From positions 4,538,295-4,602,294 of the forward strand of contig NZ_KN046818.1 in the NCBI RefSeq assembly GCF_000742135.1: 64,000 bases of DNA, in the 5' to 3' direction. A program made the position numbers and the translations under genes. This document shows positions 35,221 through 48,921 of this stretch, piece by piece; the stretch's first letter is position 1; the number at the start of each line of letters is the position of its first letter. Under the pieces are notes generated by a model. The model did not search any database. It was given only the letters and a program-made list of their open reading frames with translations, and was not told the origin of the DNA. Source of the DNA: Klebsiella pneumoniae (GTDB lineage Bacteria > Pseudomonadota > Gammaproteobacteria > Enterobacterales > Enterobacteriaceae).

Positions 35221-35808
35221 TTAGTGGCAGCCGCAGCCACCGTGGCCGCCGCAGCCGCCTTTACCATGGTCGTGACCATGATCGTGGCCGTGGCCGCCGC
35301 AGCAACCGTCATGACCATGGTCATGATCGTGATCGTGGCCATGCGCGCCGTGCACGTGACCGTGCTCCAGCTCTTCCGCAGTCGCTTCGCGGATGGCGAC
35401 GACTTCCACATTAAACTTCAGGTTCTGACCAGCCAGCATGTGGTTGCCATCAACCACAACGTGGTCGTCTTCAACTTCAGTGATTTCTACTGGTACCGGA
35501 CCCTGATCGGTTTCCGCCAGGAAGCGCATGCCAACCTGCAGTTCATCAACGCCCATGAAGACGTCTTTCGGTACACGCTGCACCAGGTTTTCGTCATACT
35601 GACCGTAAGCGTCGTTAGCGCCGACGGCAACGTCAAATTTGTCGCCCACTTCGTGGCCATCCAGCGCGTTTTCCAGGCCGGAAATCAGGGAGCCGTGACC
35701 GTGCAGGTAATCCAGCGGCGCGCTTACCGGAGACTCATCAACCAACACACCGTCTTCTGTACGTACCTGATAGGCCAGGCTGACCACCAGGTCTTTTGCT
35801 ACTTTCAT
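35221..35808 (-). CDS. slyD: FKBP-type isomerase and nickel metallochaperone SlyD
   Basis: 195 residues. The FKBP domain is split by the IF chaperone domain (about 70-130). The tail from about 149 is His/Cys/Gly-rich (GHDHDHDHGHDGCCGG) and binds nickel and other metals. SlyD supplies nickel for hydrogenase maturation and is the host factor for phiX174 lysis in E. coli. The repeated CAT/CAC/GAC codons create long shadow frames on the other strand. Confidence 0.97.
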   Translation of the reverse strand: MKVAKDLVVSLAYQVRTEDGVLVDESPVSAPLDYLHGHGSLISGLENALDGHEVGDKFDVAVGANDAYGQYDENLVQRVPKDVFMGVDELQVGMRFLAETDQGPVPVEITEVEDDHVVVDGNHMLAGQNLKFNVEVVAIREATAEELEHGHVHGAHGHDHDHDHGHDGCCGGHGHDHGHDHGKGGCGGHGGCGCH

Positions 35809-35901
35809 GATATCTCCTGAGATGGGAAGAATAGTGGCGCAGATTGTAGCGGAATTCTGCTGCCGTGTACCCTTTAGCTTAAAAAAAGCCGACGGATAAC
35901 G

Positions 35902-36102
35902 CTAGTCGGGATGAAAAATGCCAATCACCTGCTCCTCTTTGCGTACATGCTCACGGGCCTCTTTATCTGCCTCACGCATCTGATGACCGCACTTAACGCA
36001 CTCAACAACATCGACATTATTCTCACGCCACATTGCCAGCGAATCCTGCGCCTGGCACGCCGGACATTTCGCCCCGGCAATAAAACGTTTACGCACTGCC
36101 AT
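35902..36102 (-). CDS. yheV: YheV family zinc-ribbon protein
   Basis: 66 residues, DUF2387. Two CxxC pairs (CPAC and CVKC) form a probable zinc ribbon. The function is unknown. It lies 11 bp downstream of kefB and looks co-transcribed with kefGB. Confidence 0.93.
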   Translation of the reverse strand: MAVRKRFIAGAKCPACQAQDSLAMWRENNVDVVECVKCGHQMREADKEAREHVRKEEQVIGIFHPD

Positions 36103-36113
36103 AAGATTTACCT

Positions 36114-37919
36114 TTATTCAAACTCGTCCCAGCCGTCCAGCTGCCGGCTCTCTTTCTGCATTTCGCGCTGGAAAATCTCTTCCAGTTCGCGCCGGGCCTC
36201 CCGCACGCGTGATATCTGTACCGTATCAGTATGCACTGGCATTAGCTCGCGCAGCATTCGCATATCGAGGCGTCGGAAGTGCAGCTGCGCGCGCTGGGCC
36301 TGGTGAGGATGCATCCCGAGGGTGATGAGCGCTTTGCGCCCCAGCTCCAACGCACTGGAGAAAGTTTCGCGAGAAAACTGCGTCACGCCGGCCTGCAGCA
36401 GCTCATGCGCCTCAACGCGCCCGCGAGCGCGGGCCAGAATATGCAGATGTGGAAAGTGTTGTTGACACATTTCCACCAGCCGCATGGTATCTTCTGGCTC
36501 ATTACAGGTGATGACGATCGACTGCGCCTCTTCCGCTCCCGCCGAGCGCAGCAGCTCCAGCTGGGTGGCATCGCCAAAATAGACTTTATAGCCATAGTTG
36601 CGCATCAGATTTACCGCGCTGATGTCCCGCTCCAGTACCGTAATACGCATCTTATTGGCCATCAGCAGGCGACCAATGACCTGACCAAAGCGACCAAACC
36701 CGACAATAATCACCTGCGGCTTGTCATCCTCCACCCACGGCGCCTCACCGGTATCGTCCGCCGGGTTCAGCCGTCGCGACAATAGCTTATCTATCCCCTT
36801 CATCAGCAGCGGCGTCGTCATCATCGACAACGTTACCGCCACCAGCAGCAGCGCCATCTGGTCGTGCTGAAACAACCGCTGAGAGGCGGGCAGCGAAAAG
36901 AGGACAAACGCGAACTCGCCGCCCTGGCTTAATACGCCCGCGAACTGCATCCGCTCGGAACTTCGCAGGCCATAGAGACGGGCCAGCAGATAGAGCACCA
37001 GCATTTTTACCGCCACCAGCACCGCCACGCTCACCGCCACCCACAGCAGATGGGTATACAGTACGCCAAGGTTCAGCGCCATGCCGACGGAAATAAAGAA
37101 CAACCCGAGCAGCAGCCCCTTGAACGGATCGATAGCGATCTCCAGTTCGTGGCGATACTCACTTTCCGCCAGCAGCACGCCGGCAATAAAGGTGCCCAGC
37201 GCCATCGACAGCCCCAGCGCCTCCATAAACAGGGCAGATCCGAGGACCAACAGCAGCGTGGCGGCAGTGAACACCTCCCTGACCCCCGAGCTGGCGATAA
37301 AACGGAACACCGGCCGCAGCAGATAGCGTCCGCCAATCAGCATCCCGGCAAAGGCCAGGACCTTCATGCCGACCGTCAACCAGTTCACATGCTCATCCGC
37401 TGAACCGGCCAGCAGGGGCACCAGCGCCAGCGCCGGGATCACCGCCAGATCCTGAAACAGCAGCACCGAAAAGCCTAGCTGTCCCGCTTCGCTGCGGCTC
37501 ATTCCCTTCTCACGCATCAGCTGCAGCGCCATGGCGGTGGAAGACATCGCCAGGCCGATCCCGCCGACCACCGCCGCCTGCCATGAAAACCCGGTCGTCA
37601 TCAGCAACCCACCGAGGATCGCCGCGCTGAGCATCACCTGCGCCGCGCCAACGCCGAAGATGGAGCTCCGCAGTCGCCATAGCTTGGCGGGATTGAGCTC
37701 CAGGCCGATGATAAACATCAGAAACACTACGCCGAGCTCAGAGAAATGGAGAATTTCATCCACATCGCTGATAAACCCGAGCCCCCACGGACCAATGGCG
37801 ATCCCGGCCAGCAGATAGCCCAGCACCGCGCCAATCCCCAGTCTTGAAGCCAGAGGGACGGCGATGACGGCCGCGAACAAAAACAACACCCCCGCCAGCA
37901 GCAAATCAGATCCCGCCAT
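36114..37919 (-). CDS. kefB: Glutathione-regulated potassium/proton antiporter KefB
   Basis: 601 residues from ATG 37919, chosen over the GTG at 37925 because GGAGGTG lies 6 bp upstream of it and the length matches E. coli. The N-terminal CPA2 exchanger domain has many membrane segments. The C-terminal RCK/KTN domain ([15 protein letters not shown] near 405) binds glutathione or its electrophile adducts. It protects against electrophiles by acidifying the cytoplasm. Confidence 0.96.
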   Translation of the reverse strand: MAGSDLLLAGVLFLFAAVIAVPLASRLGIGAVLGYLLAGIAIGPWGLGFISDVDEILHFSELGVVFLMFIIGLELNPAKLWRLRSSIFGVGAAQVMLSAAILGGLLMTTGFSWQAAVVGGIGLAMSSTAMALQLMREKGMSRSEAGQLGFSVLLFQDLAVIPALALVPLLAGSADEHVNWLTVGMKVLAFAGMLIGGRYLLRPVFRFIASSGVREVFTAATLLLVLGSALFMEALGLSMALGTFIAGVLLAESEYRHELEIAIDPFKGLLLGLFFISVGMALNLGVLYTHLLWVAVSVAVLVAVKMLVLYLLARLYGLRSSERMQFAGVLSQGGEFAFVLFSLPASQRLFQHDQMALLLVAVTLSMMTTPLLMKGIDKLLSRRLNPADDTGEAPWVEDDKPQVIIVGFGRFGQVIGRLLMANKMRITVLERDISAVNLMRNYGYKVYFGDATQLELLRSAGAEEAQSIVITCNEPEDTMRLVEMCQQHFPHLHILARARGRVEAHELLQAGVTQFSRETFSSALELGRKALITLGMHPHQAQRAQLHFRRLDMRMLRELMPVHTDTVQISRVREARRELEEIFQREMQKESRQLDGWDEFE

Positions 37920-38469
37920 GGACACCTCCGGCGGCGATGGGGTTGGCCAACCAGTCCCGGTAGGCCAGGGCGCGGCTGCGCAGCTCCTCTGGCTGCTGCC
38001 TCCGGGCCCAGTAGACGATAATGGGGCTCATCCAGTGCATACGGCACATGCCGGCGGTCAGTTCAAAAGGACGTAAAATATCGTTCATCGGATAGCGATT
38101 AGCATCGCGACGGTAGGCGCTCTCAGGCTCGCCGGTGGTGATCACGCTGCGCCAGTACTTTCCCGCCAGTTCGTTCCCTCCGGCGCCGCTGGCGAAGCCG
38201 CGGCTTAACACACGATCCAGCCACTCCTTAAGCAGCGCCGGACAGCTCCAGGTATATAAAGGGTGCTGGAAAACAATCACCTCATGCTGGCGCAGCAGGT
38301 CCTGTTCGTAAGCAATATCGATAAAAAAATCCGGATAGTGCGCGTAGAGATCGTGCACGGTGACGTTCGGCAACTGTAAGGCCGGCTCTAATAAAACCCG
38401 GTTGGCCACGGAATCCTGAGATTCTGGGTGGGCATACAGCAGCAACACTTTCGCTGTCTGAGACATCAT
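37906..38469 (-). CDS. kefG: KefB ancillary quinone oxidoreductase-like protein KefG
   Basis: 187 residues, flavodoxin-like fold of the NQO1 family. It is needed for full KefB activity. The core [17 protein letters not shown] and [22 protein letters not shown] motifs are intact. ATG 38469 is preferred (strong GGGAGGGGA upstream); the open frame reaches 38520. It overlaps kefB by 14 bp. It appears slightly longer than E. coli KefG, with a variable end. Confidence 0.94.
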   Translation of the reverse strand: MMSQTAKVLLLYAHPESQDSVANRVLLEPALQLPNVTVHDLYAHYPDFFIDIAYEQDLLRQHEVIVFQHPLYTWSCPALLKEWLDRVLSRGFASGAGGNELAGKYWRSVITTGEPESAYRRDANRYPMNDILRPFELTAGMCRMHWMSPIIVYWARRQQPEELRSRALAYRDWLANPIAAGGVHGGI

Positions 38470-38642
38470 TCCCCTCCCGTAGGTCTTCTGGCGGCCTGCA
38501 CAGCCCCGGCGTTTTGACACAGCCAGAATGACTTTGTGTATCGTCTTCGTTTTGGGCTACCATGGCGGCCCGGTGAAGCGATTCGCTTCCACACTACATT
38601 ATCATAATGACAAATTAACATAGTCTGAACATACGGCGCCTT

Positions 38643-40547
38643 ATGATTGTTTTCTCCTCGTTACAAATTCGTCGCGGCGTACGCGTCCTGCTGGACAACG
38701 CCACCGCTACCATCAATCCTGGCCAAAAGGTCGGTCTGGTGGGGAAAAACGGCTGCGGGAAATCGACGCTGCTATCGCTTTTGAAAAACGAGTTAAGCGC
38801 TGACGGCGGCAGTATGACCTTTCCCGGCAACTGGCAGCTGGCCTGGGTGAATCAGGAAACCCCGGCGCTACCGCAGCCGGCAATCGATTATGTCATTGAC
38901 GGCGATCGAGAGTATCGCCAGCTGGAGGCCGCGCTCCAGCAGGCTAACGAACGCAACGACGGTCATGCTATCGCCACCGTCCACGGTAAGCTGGACGCCA
39001 TCGACGCCTGGACGATCCGTTCGCGCGCCGCCAGCCTGCTGCACGGTCTGGGTTTCAGCAATGAACAGCTTGAGCGGCCGGTCAGCGATTTTTCCGGCGG
39101 CTGGCGTATGCGCCTTAACCTCGCCCAGGCGCTGATCTGCCGCTCCGATCTGCTGCTGCTCGATGAACCGACTAACCACCTCGATCTCGATGCGGTGATC
39201 TGGCTGGAGAAGTGGCTGAAGGGCTATACGGGAACGCTGATCCTCATCTCCCACGATCGCGATTTTCTCGATCCTATCGTCGACAAAATTATCCATATCG
39301 AACAGCAGACCATGTTTGAGTACACCGGCAACTACAGTTCGTTTGAAGTGCAGCGCGCCACCCGCCTCGCTCAGCAGCAGGCGATGTACGAAAGCCAGCA
39401 GCAGCGCGTCGCGCACCTGCAAAGCTATATCGATCGCTTCCGTGCCAAAGCCACCAAGGCCAAGCAGGCGCAAAGCCGGATCAAAATGCTGGAGCGGATG
39501 GAGCTTATCGCTCCGGCGCACGTGGATAACCCGTTCCACTTCAGCTTCCGCCAGCCGGAGAGCTTGCCTAACCCGCTGCTGAAGATGGAGAAAGTCAGCG
39601 CCGGCTACGGCGAGCGTATTATTCTCGACTCCATCAAGCTTAACCTGGTGCCGGGCTCGCGTATCGGCCTGCTGGGCCGCAACGGCGCCGGGAAGTCGAC
39701 GCTGATTAAGCTGCTGGCAGGCGAACTCCAGCCAGTAAGCGGCGAGATCGGCCTCGCGAAAGGCATCAAGCTCGGCTACTTCGCCCAGCATCAGCTGGAA
39801 TTCCTGCGCGCCGATGAGTCGCCGCTGCAGCACCTGGCGCGTCTGGCGCCGCAGGAGCTGGAGCAGAAGCTGCGTGATTATCTCGGCGGCTTTGGTTTCC
39901 AGGGCGATAAGGTGAGCGAAGAAACCCGCCGCTTCTCCGGTGGAGAAAAGGCGCGCCTGGTACTGGCCCTGATCGTCTGGCAGCGCCCTAACCTGCTGCT
40001 GCTCGATGAACCGACCAACCACCTTGACCTCGATATGCGTCAGGCCTTAACCGAAGCGCTGATCGACTTTGAAGGGGCGCTGGTGGTCGTATCGCACGAT
40101 CGGCACCTGATCCGTTCCACCACTGACGATCTGTACCTCGTCCACGATGGTAAAGTCGAGCCGTTCGACGGCGATCTGGAAGATTATCAGCAGTGGCTCA
40201 GCGACTCGCAAAAACAGGAGTCCCAGAGCGGCGAGGCGCCAAAAGAGAGCGGCAATAGCGCCCAGGCGCGCAAAGACCAGAAACGTCGGGAAGCGGAGCT
40301 GCGCAGCCAGACCCAACCGCTGCGCAAAGAGATCGCCCGTCTGGAAAAAGAGATGGACAAGCTCAACGCGCAGTTGGCCAGTGCGGAAGAAAAACTTGGC
40401 GACAGTGAGCTTTATGACGCCTCACGTAAAGCCGAGCTGACCGAATGCCTGCAGCAACAGGCCAGCGCGAAGTCCGGGCTGGAGGAGTGCGAGATGGCCT
40501 GGCTGGAGGCCCAGGAGCAGCTGGAGCGCATGCTTCAGGAAGGCTAA
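38643..40547 (+). CDS. yheS: ABC-F family ATPase YheS
   Basis: 634 residues, no membrane domain. Two ABC modules carry Walker A GKNGCGKST and GRNGAGKST, signatures FSGGWRMRL and FSGGEKARL, and LLLLDEPTNHLD in both. A linker with charged helices joins them, and a long coiled-coil tail (about 530-634) follows. ABC-F proteins act on the ribosomal E site; YheS is linked to relief of certain nascent-chain stalls. It is divergent from kefG. Confidence 0.95.
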   Translation: MIVFSSLQIRRGVRVLLDNATATINPGQKVGLVGKNGCGKSTLLSLLKNELSADGGSMTFPGNWQLAWVNQETPALPQPAIDYVIDGDREYRQLEAALQQANERNDGHAIATVHGKLDAIDAWTIRSRAASLLHGLGFSNEQLERPVSDFSGGWRMRLNLAQALICRSDLLLLDEPTNHLDLDAVIWLEKWLKGYTGTLILISHDRDFLDPIVDKIIHIEQQTMFEYTGNYSSFEVQRATRLAQQQAMYESQQQRVAHLQSYIDRFRAKATKAKQAQSRIKMLERMELIAPAHVDNPFHFSFRQPESLPNPLLKMEKVSAGYGERIILDSIKLNLVPGSRIGLLGRNGAGKSTLIKLLAGELQPVSGEIGLAKGIKLGYFAQHQLEFLRADESPLQHLARLAPQELEQKLRDYLGGFGFQGDKVSEETRRFSGGEKARLVLALIVWQRPNLLLLDEPTNHLDLDMRQALTEALIDFEGALVVVSHDRHLIRSTTDDLYLVHDGKVEPFDGDLEDYQQWLSDSQKQESQSGEAPKESGNSAQARKDQKRREAELRSQTQPLRKEIARLEKEMDKLNAQLASAEEKLGDSELYDASRKAELTECLQQQASAKSGLEECEMAWLEAQEQLERMLQEG

Positions 40548-40750
40548 ACTCTTCCTCTTCATCCTGCCTGCGCGTACGCTGCCGCTGGCAGGGTGGGTTT
40601 CTGCCCTCTTCATGGCCTGGCCATCAGCGACATCAATGATTTGTTTTTGCTGTAAGCTGGCGTCACTGGCCGCAAGACCACATATTGGCTAACCCCCTGC
40701 ATGCCCTGCGCGGTATAGTCATCATCACGTTTATTAATTGTTCTGGTGCT

Positions 40751-41773
40751 ATGGTTGAAATCATCCCCACAGACATGACGCCCCCCGAAAACGATTCGCG
40801 TGAGTTCCATCCGATGCGCGGCGTGGGCAATCGTCATCTGCAAACCATGCTGCCGCGGCTGATTCGCCGTAAATTGCGCTTTACCCCGCACTGGCAGCGC
40901 CTTGAGCTGCCGGACGGCGATTTTGTCGATCTGGCCTGGAGCGAAGACCCGCACCAGGCGCGCCATAAGCCGCGCCTCGTCGTTTTTCACGGCCTGGAAG
41001 GCAGTCTGCACAGCCCGTACGCCCATGGTCTGATCCACGCGGCGATGCAGCGCGGCTGGCTGGGCGTGGTGATGCATTTCCGCGGCTGCAGCGGCGAACC
41101 TAACCGCAATCACCGCATCTATCACTCCGGCGAAACGGAAGATGGCACCTGGTTTTTGCACTGGCTGAAGCGCGAGTTTGGTCCCGCGCCGACCGCGGCC
41201 GTCGGCTATTCGCTGGGCGGCAATATGCTGGGCTGCCTGCTGGCAGAGGAAGGCGACCGCTGCCCGCTGGATGCGGCGGTGATCGTCTCCGCGCCTTTCA
41301 TGCTCGAAGCCTGCAGCTATCATATGGATAAGGGCTTCTCGCGGGTTTATCAGCGCTATCTGCTCAATCTGTTAAAAGCCAACGCTTCACGCAAGCTGAA
41401 AGCGTACCCGGGCTCGCTGCCCGTCGATTTACGCCAGCTCAAAGGGATGCGCCGCATCCGGGAATTTGACGATATGATCACCGCCAAAATCCATGGCTTT
41501 GCCGATGCGCTGGATTATTACCGGCAATGCAGCGCCATGCCGCGGCTCAGCGATATCACTAAGCCGACGCTCATCATTCACGCGAAAGACGATCCGTTTA
41601 TGGATCACCACTCTATTCCGCCGCAGGAGCAACTGCCCGCGAACGTAGAGTATCAATTGACCGAGCAAGGCGGCCACGTTGGCTTTGTCAGCGGCACTCT
41701 GCGTAAACCGGAGATGTGGCTGGAAAGACGCATTCCCGACTGGTTAAACCGCTGGCTGGAGGTTCCCGTATGA
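40751..41773 (+). CDS. yheT: Alpha/beta-hydrolase YheT
   Basis: 340 residues, the E. coli length, from ATG 40751. It belongs to the AB-hydrolase 4 (EMB8/ABHD1-3-like) family. The nucleophile elbow GYSLGGN (Ser), the Asp in AKDDPFMD and the His in EQGGHVGF form the expected triad. The substrate is unknown. The open frame begins at 40685, but that part has no family similarity. It overlaps yheU at its stop. Confidence 0.92.
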   Translation: MVEIIPTDMTPPENDSREFHPMRGVGNRHLQTMLPRLIRRKLRFTPHWQRLELPDGDFVDLAWSEDPHQARHKPRLVVFHGLEGSLHSPYAHGLIHAAMQRGWLGVVMHFRGCSGEPNRNHRIYHSGETEDGTWFLHWLKREFGPAPTAAVGYSLGGNMLGCLLAEEGDRCPLDAAVIVSAPFMLEACSYHMDKGFSRVYQRYLLNLLKANASRKLKAYPGSLPVDLRQLKGMRRIREFDDMITAKIHGFADALDYYRQCSAMPRLSDITKPTLIIHAKDDPFMDHHSIPPQEQLPANVEYQLTEQGGHVGFVSGTLRKPEMWLERRIPDWLNRWLEVPV

Positions 41774-41988
41774 TTATTCCCTGGCAGGATCTGGATCCCG
41801 AAACGCTGGATAACCTGATTGAAAGCTTTGTGTTACGTGAAGGCACCGATTATGGTGAATATGAACGTTCACTTGCCGATAAAGTCGCCGATGTAAAACA
41901 GCAGCTGAAACGCGGAGAGGCGGTCCTTGTGTGGTCGGAACTGCATGAGACAGTCAATATTATGCCGCGCGCGCTGTTTAACGGCTAA
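41770..41988 (+). CDS. yheU: YheU family protein (UPF0270)
   Basis: 72-residue acidic protein, same length as E. coli YheU. Its function is unknown. ATG 41770 overlaps the yheT stop (ATGA), implying coupling; earlier in-frame starts lie inside yheT. Confidence 0.92.
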   Translation: MIIPWQDLDPETLDNLIESFVLREGTDYGEYERSLADKVADVKQQLKRGEAVLVWSELHETVNIMPRALFNG

Positions 41989-42024
41989 GGCGACGCCACT
42001 ACATCGTTTAACCAGGGAGTTGTT

Positions 42025-42894
42025 ATGTCTGCCAAACATCCGGTGATCGCCGTCACGGGCTCCAGCGGCGCGGGCACTACCACCACCAGCCTTGCCTTTC
42101 GCAAAATCTTCGCGCAGCTAAACCTGCACGCCGCGGAGGTGGAAGGCGATAGCTTTCATCGCTACACCCGCCCGGAAATGGACATGGCGATCCGTAAGGC
42201 GCGGGATCAGGGCAAACATATCAGCTACTTTGGCCCGGAGGCGAACGACTTCGGCCTGCTGGAGCAGACCTTTGTCGACTATGGTCGCCACGGCAAAGGT
42301 CAGTCGCGGAAATATCTGCACACCTATGACGAAGCCGTGCCGTGGAATCAGGTGCCGGGGACCTTTACCCCCTGGCAGCCGCTGCCGGAGCCGACAGACG
42401 TACTGTTCTATGAGGGGCTGCACGGCGGGGTTGTCACGCCGCAGCATGATGTCGCCAGCCATGTCGACCTGCTGGTCGGGGTGGTGCCTATCGTTAACCT
42501 CGAATGGATCCAAAAGCTTATTCGCGACACCAGCGAACGCGGCCACTCCCGGGAGGCGGTGATGGACTCGGTCGTCCGCTCGATGGAAGATTACATCAAC
42601 TTCATTACCCCGCAATTTTCCCGCACCCATATCAACTTTCAGCGCGTGCCGACGGTGGACACCTCCAACCCGTTTGCCGCCAAAGCGATCCCCTCGCTGG
42701 ACGAGAGCTTTGTGGTGATCCATTTCCGCAATCTGCAGAATATCGATTTCCCCTGGCTGTTGGCGATGCTGCAGGGCTCGTTTATCTCGCACATGAACAC
42801 CCTGGTGGTGCCGGGCGGTAAAATGGGGCTGGCGATGGAGCTTATCATGACGCCGCTGGTCGAGCGCCTGATGGAAGGCCGTAAGATAGGCTAA
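42025..42894 (+). CDS. prkB: Phosphoribulokinase-like protein
   Basis: 289 residues. The N-terminal P-loop GSSGAGTTTT and the phosphoribulokinase/uridine kinase fold are recognisable. Enterics have no Calvin cycle, so the real substrate is unknown. It lies downstream of yheTU, 36 bp away, with its own AGGGAG ribosome site. Confidence 0.92.
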   Translation: MSAKHPVIAVTGSSGAGTTTTSLAFRKIFAQLNLHAAEVEGDSFHRYTRPEMDMAIRKARDQGKHISYFGPEANDFGLLEQTFVDYGRHGKGQSRKYLHTYDEAVPWNQVPGTFTPWQPLPEPTDVLFYEGLHGGVVTPQHDVASHVDLLVGVVPIVNLEWIQKLIRDTSERGHSREAVMDSVVRSMEDYINFITPQFSRTHINFQRVPTVDTSNPFAAKAIPSLDESFVVIHFRNLQNIDFPWLLAMLQGSFISHMNTLVVPGGKMGLAMELIMTPLVERLMEGRKIG

Positions 42895-42895
42895 C

Positions 42896-42921
42896 CAAAA
42901 AACCCCGGCCTGGCCGGGGTT
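42896..42921 (-). terminator. yhfA terminator
   Basis: AACCCCGG and CCGGGGTT pair around CCTGG (42901-42921). On the minus strand a T-run follows, so it terminates yhfA; prkB converges on it from the other side without a T-run. Confidence 0.8.
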
Positions 42922-42948
42922 GAGATTCGATACAACGGCAGGCGAAGA

Positions 42949-43353
42949 CTACGCCTCGATCACTTCATAGGAGTGAGTGATGTTCACCGCTTTTTCCAGC
43001 ATCAGCGCCACCGAGCAGTATTTCTCTGCCGACAGGTCCACCGCCCGGGAGACCGCGGCATCTTTCAGCGCCTTGCCGGTGACGATAAAATGCAGATTAA
43101 TATGCGTGAACAGACGCGGAGCCTCTTCGCGACGCTCGGAGGTCAGCTTCACTTCGCAATTGGTCACGTCGTGACGACCTTTTTGCAGAATGGAGACCAC
43201 ATCGATCGCACTGCAACCGCCCGCCGCCATCAGCACCATCTCCATCGGGCTGGGAGCCTTATCCCCGGAGTTGCCATCCATCAGAATCTGGTGTCCCGAT
43301 GCGGACTCCCCGATAAAGGTTAACCCTTCTACCCATTTCACACGCGCTTGCAT
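42949..43353 (-). CDS. yhfA: OsmC-like family protein YhfA
   Basis: 134 residues with the OsmC/Ohr fold. The cysteine in AAGGCSAIDVVSIL and the one in SAEKYCSVALML are placed like the peroxidatic pair of Ohr/OsmC proteins. Its role is not established. It is divergent from crp across 306 bp, as in E. coli. Confidence 0.93.
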   Translation of the reverse strand: MQARVKWVEGLTFIGESASGHQILMDGNSGDKAPSPMEMVLMAAGGCSAIDVVSILQKGRHDVTNCEVKLTSERREEAPRLFTHINLHFIVTGKALKDAAVSRAVDLSAEKYCSVALMLEKAVNITHSYEVIEA

Positions 43354-43471
43354 AAAATTTAACTCCAGTATCGCAATATTCCTGTCAGATTACGCGCACA
43401 TAACAATTCTCGCAACGGAAGGCGACCTGCGTCATGCTGAAGCGAGACACCAGGAGACATGCAGCGAAAGC

Positions 43472-43477
43472 TATGCT
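43472..43477 (+). promoter_or_regulatory. crp promoter -10
   Basis: TATGCT in the stretch AAAGCTATGCTAAAACAGTC, closely like the E. coli crp promoter. The start would be near 43485, giving a leader of about 175 nt. No clear -35 is seen. The rest of the 306-bp yhfA-crp spacer holds CRP sites and a GC hairpin. Confidence 0.6.
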
Positions 43478-43518
43478 AAAACAGTCTGGATGCTACAGTA
43501 ATACATTGATGTACTGCA

Positions 43519-43540
43519 TGTATGCAGAGGAGTTCACATT
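43519..43540. promoter_or_regulatory. CRP-binding site in the crp leader
   Basis: TGTATGCAGAGGAGTTCACATT fits TGTGA-N6-TCACA with one weak half. It is centred about 40 bp after the predicted start, as the E. coli autoregulatory site that drives the divergent transcript and represses crp. Confidence 0.65.
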
Positions 43541-43602
43541 ACGGGCTGTCGAAAAATCATCAGCCAGCTTCCCAGGTATAGGGAAACAATACGATTGCAT
43601 GC

Positions 43603-43630
43603 CCGGACGCCGTGTAGTGTCGGCGCCCGG
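43603..43630 (+). promoter_or_regulatory. Hairpin in the crp 5' leader
   Basis: CCGG-A-CGCCG (43603-43612) pairs with CGGCG-C-CCGG (43621-43630), leaving one A-C mismatch and an 8-nt loop. It ends 30 bp before the crp ATG and has no T-run. A role in message stability or translation is only a guess. Confidence 0.5.
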
Positions 43631-43659
43631 AGATAGCTTATAACAGAGGATAACCGCGC

Positions 43660-44292
43660 ATGGTGCTTGGCAAACCGCAAACAGACCCTACCCTTGAATG
43701 GTTCTTGTCTCATTGCCACATTCATAAGTACCCATCAAAGAGCACGCTGATCCACCAGGGTGAAAAAGCAGAAACGCTGTACTACATCGTTAAAGGCTCC
43801 GTGGCTGTACTCATCAAGGATGAAGAAGGTAAAGAGATGATCCTCTCCTACCTCAACCAGGGCGATTTCATCGGTGAATTAGGCCTGTTTGAAGAGGGTC
43901 AGGAGCGTAGCGCCTGGGTACGGGCGAAAACCGCATGTGAAGTGGCCGAAATCTCTTATAAGAAATTCCGTCAGCTGATCCAGGTGAACCCGGACATTCT
44001 GATGCGTCTCTCTTCGCAAATGGCTCGCCGTCTGCAGGTCACGTCTGAGAAAGTGGGCAACCTGGCCTTCCTCGACGTGACGGGCCGTATCGCCCAGACG
44101 CTGCTGAACCTGGCGAAGCAACCGGATGCCATGACCCACCCGGACGGTATGCAAATTAAAATTACCCGCCAGGAAATTGGTCAGATCGTCGGCTGCTCTC
44201 GTGAAACCGTTGGTCGTATTTTGAAAATGCTGGAAGATCAGAACCTGATTTCCGCGCACGGTAAAACCATCGTCGTCTACGGCACCCGTTAA
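43660..44292 (+). CDS. crp: cAMP receptor protein (catabolite activator)
   Basis: 210 residues, identical in length to E. coli. The cNMP-binding domain (about 20-130, [18 protein letters not shown]) precedes the C-terminal helix-turn-helix with [12 protein letters not shown], including the base-reading Arg/Glu/Arg. It is the global regulator of carbon use; predicted sites occur in its own leader and before ppiA/tsgA here. Confidence 0.99.
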   Translation: MVLGKPQTDPTLEWFLSHCHIHKYPSKSTLIHQGEKAETLYYIVKGSVAVLIKDEEGKEMILSYLNQGDFIGELGLFEEGQERSAWVRAKTACEVAEISYKKFRQLIQVNPDILMRLSSQMARRLQVTSEKVGNLAFLDVTGRIAQTLLNLAKQPDAMTHPDGMQIKITRQEIGQIVGCSRETVGRILKMLEDQNLISAHGKTIVVYGTR

Positions 44293-44301
44293 GTTGCTAA
44301 G

Positions 44302-44338
44302 CGGCGTATTGCTCCCGCAGTACGCCGTTTTTGTTTTT
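44302..44338 (+). terminator. crp terminator
   Basis: CGGCGTA (44302-44308) pairs with TACGCCG (44321-44327), followed by TTTTTGTTTTT. It lies 9 bp past the crp stop and just before the yhfK ATG. Confidence 0.85.
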
Positions 44339-44343
44339 CCCTC

Positions 44344-47704
<3,361 letters not shown>

Positions 47705-47722
47705 GTCAATAGCAACTGAAAA

Positions 47723-48286
47723 TCACCGTTTCAAAAAGTTGGCCAGCAATTGATGGCCCTGCTCGCTGAGGATGCTTTCCGGATGAAACTGCACGCCCTC
47801 GAGATCCCATTCGCGGTGACGGATCCCCATAATCTCACCGCTGGCGCTGCGGGCAGTGACGTTAAACTCGGACGGGAGCGTCGGCGGGTCAATCACCAGC
47901 GAGTGATAGCGGGTCACCGTCAGGGGATTATTCAGCCCCTGAAACACCCCTTCGCCGTTATGCTCGATAAGCGAGGTTTTGCCATGCATCACCTGGGCCG
48001 CCCGCACGATAGTCGCGCCAAACGCCTGGGCGATCGCCTGATGCCCGAGACAGACGCCCAGCAGCGGCGTTTTTCCGGCATAGTGGCGGATAACCGCGAG
48101 GGAAATCCCCGCCTCATCCGGCGTGCAGGGGCCTGGCGAGATCACGATTTTCTCCGGCGCCAGCGCCGCTATCTCCTCCAGCGTCAACGCATCGTTGCGC
48201 CTGACCAGTACTTCCGCCCCCAGTTCGCAGAAGTACTGATACAGATTCCAGGTGAAAGAGTCATAGTTATCGATAAGCAGGATCAT
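47723..48286 (-). CDS. pabA: Aminodeoxychorismate synthase glutamine amidotransferase subunit
   Basis: 187 residues. It supplies ammonia from glutamine to PabB for 4-amino-4-deoxychorismate in folate synthesis. The class-I amidotransferase triad is present: Cys79 in GVCLGHQ and His/Glu in FHPES. It lies 32 bp after fic and upstream of argD. Confidence 0.97.
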   Translation of the reverse strand: MILLIDNYDSFTWNLYQYFCELGAEVLVRRNDALTLEEIAALAPEKIVISPGPCTPDEAGISLAVIRHYAGKTPLLGVCLGHQAIAQAFGATIVRAAQVMHGKTSLIEHNGEGVFQGLNNPLTVTRYHSLVIDPPTLPSEFNVTARSASGEIMGIRHREWDLEGVQFHPESILSEQGHQLLANFLKR

Positions 48287-48318
48287 AGCGGCTCCGGAAC
48301 AATCAAAACCGGGCTATT

Positions 48319-48921
48319 CTACTCAGATTCCCGCGCTTCGCTTACCACTTTGCGAAAGATCGCCACCAGCGGGGCCAGATCGCCCATCGCGCTCTGCTGG
48401 CAGGCCGCACTCCAGCCGGCGGGGTCAACGTCACGCCAGTTAAGAAGGTAGCCGGCATGTATCGCCAGCTGTTCAAAGAAAATGCGCTGGGTCAGGCCAT
48501 TGCCAAGACGAAAAGGGTGCAGCACATTAATTTCACCATAGAACCAGCTCAGGCGTTCGATGAAGGTATCGCGCGGCAGGCCACTGAGATAATCCTCCTG
48601 CTCAAGGGCCTGCATCAGGGCATTCCCCTCCTCCTCGATCCGGGCAAAGTGGCAGAACGGCGTATCGCCCAGGTAGAGGTTCACTTCACGCAAGCGGCCC
48701 GCCCAGTCAAACAGATCCTGATACAACTGGTGATGAATAGCGCACAGATAGGGTAAGCCGCGCACCCGCGGGCCCAGCGGCAGAGTGGCCGCCCGCAGCG
48801 CTGTCATCTCAAAGGCGGCCTGCTGCAGATTTTTAGCCTGGCGGATGCCGAGACGGTTGCGCAGTACGTTCAGCGCCGGATAGAGATAAGGATCGCGTTC
48901 ATCGCCGAATTTATCGCTCAT
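48319..48921 (-). CDS. fic: Fic-domain protein with a non-canonical Fic motif
   Basis: 200 residues, like E. coli Fic. Fic enzymes transfer AMP or other nucleotide parts to proteins. The motif at 135-146 reads [12 protein letters not shown]. The catalytic His135 is kept, but the Mg-binding Asp/Glu of HPFx(D/E)GNGR is Leu and the anion-binding Arg of GNGR is Leu, so activity may be low. The gene overlaps yhfG by 11 bp and precedes pabA. Confidence 0.93.
   Translation of the reverse strand: MSDKFGDERDPYLYPALNVLRNRLGIRQAKNLQQAAFEMTALRAATLPLGPRVRGLPYLCAIHHQLYQDLFDWAGRLREVNLYLGDTPFCHFARIEEEGNALMQALEQEDYLSGLPRDTFIERLSWFYGEINVLHPFRLGNGLTQRIFFEQLAIHAGYLLNWRDVDPAGWSAACQQSAMGDLAPLVAIFRKVVSEARESE

Noticed and set aside
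41990-42894. prkB as a Calvin-cycle phosphoribulokinase
   Set aside because: The kinase fold is real, but no RuBisCO or related genes occur here and enterics do not fix carbon this way, so the name reflects similarity only.
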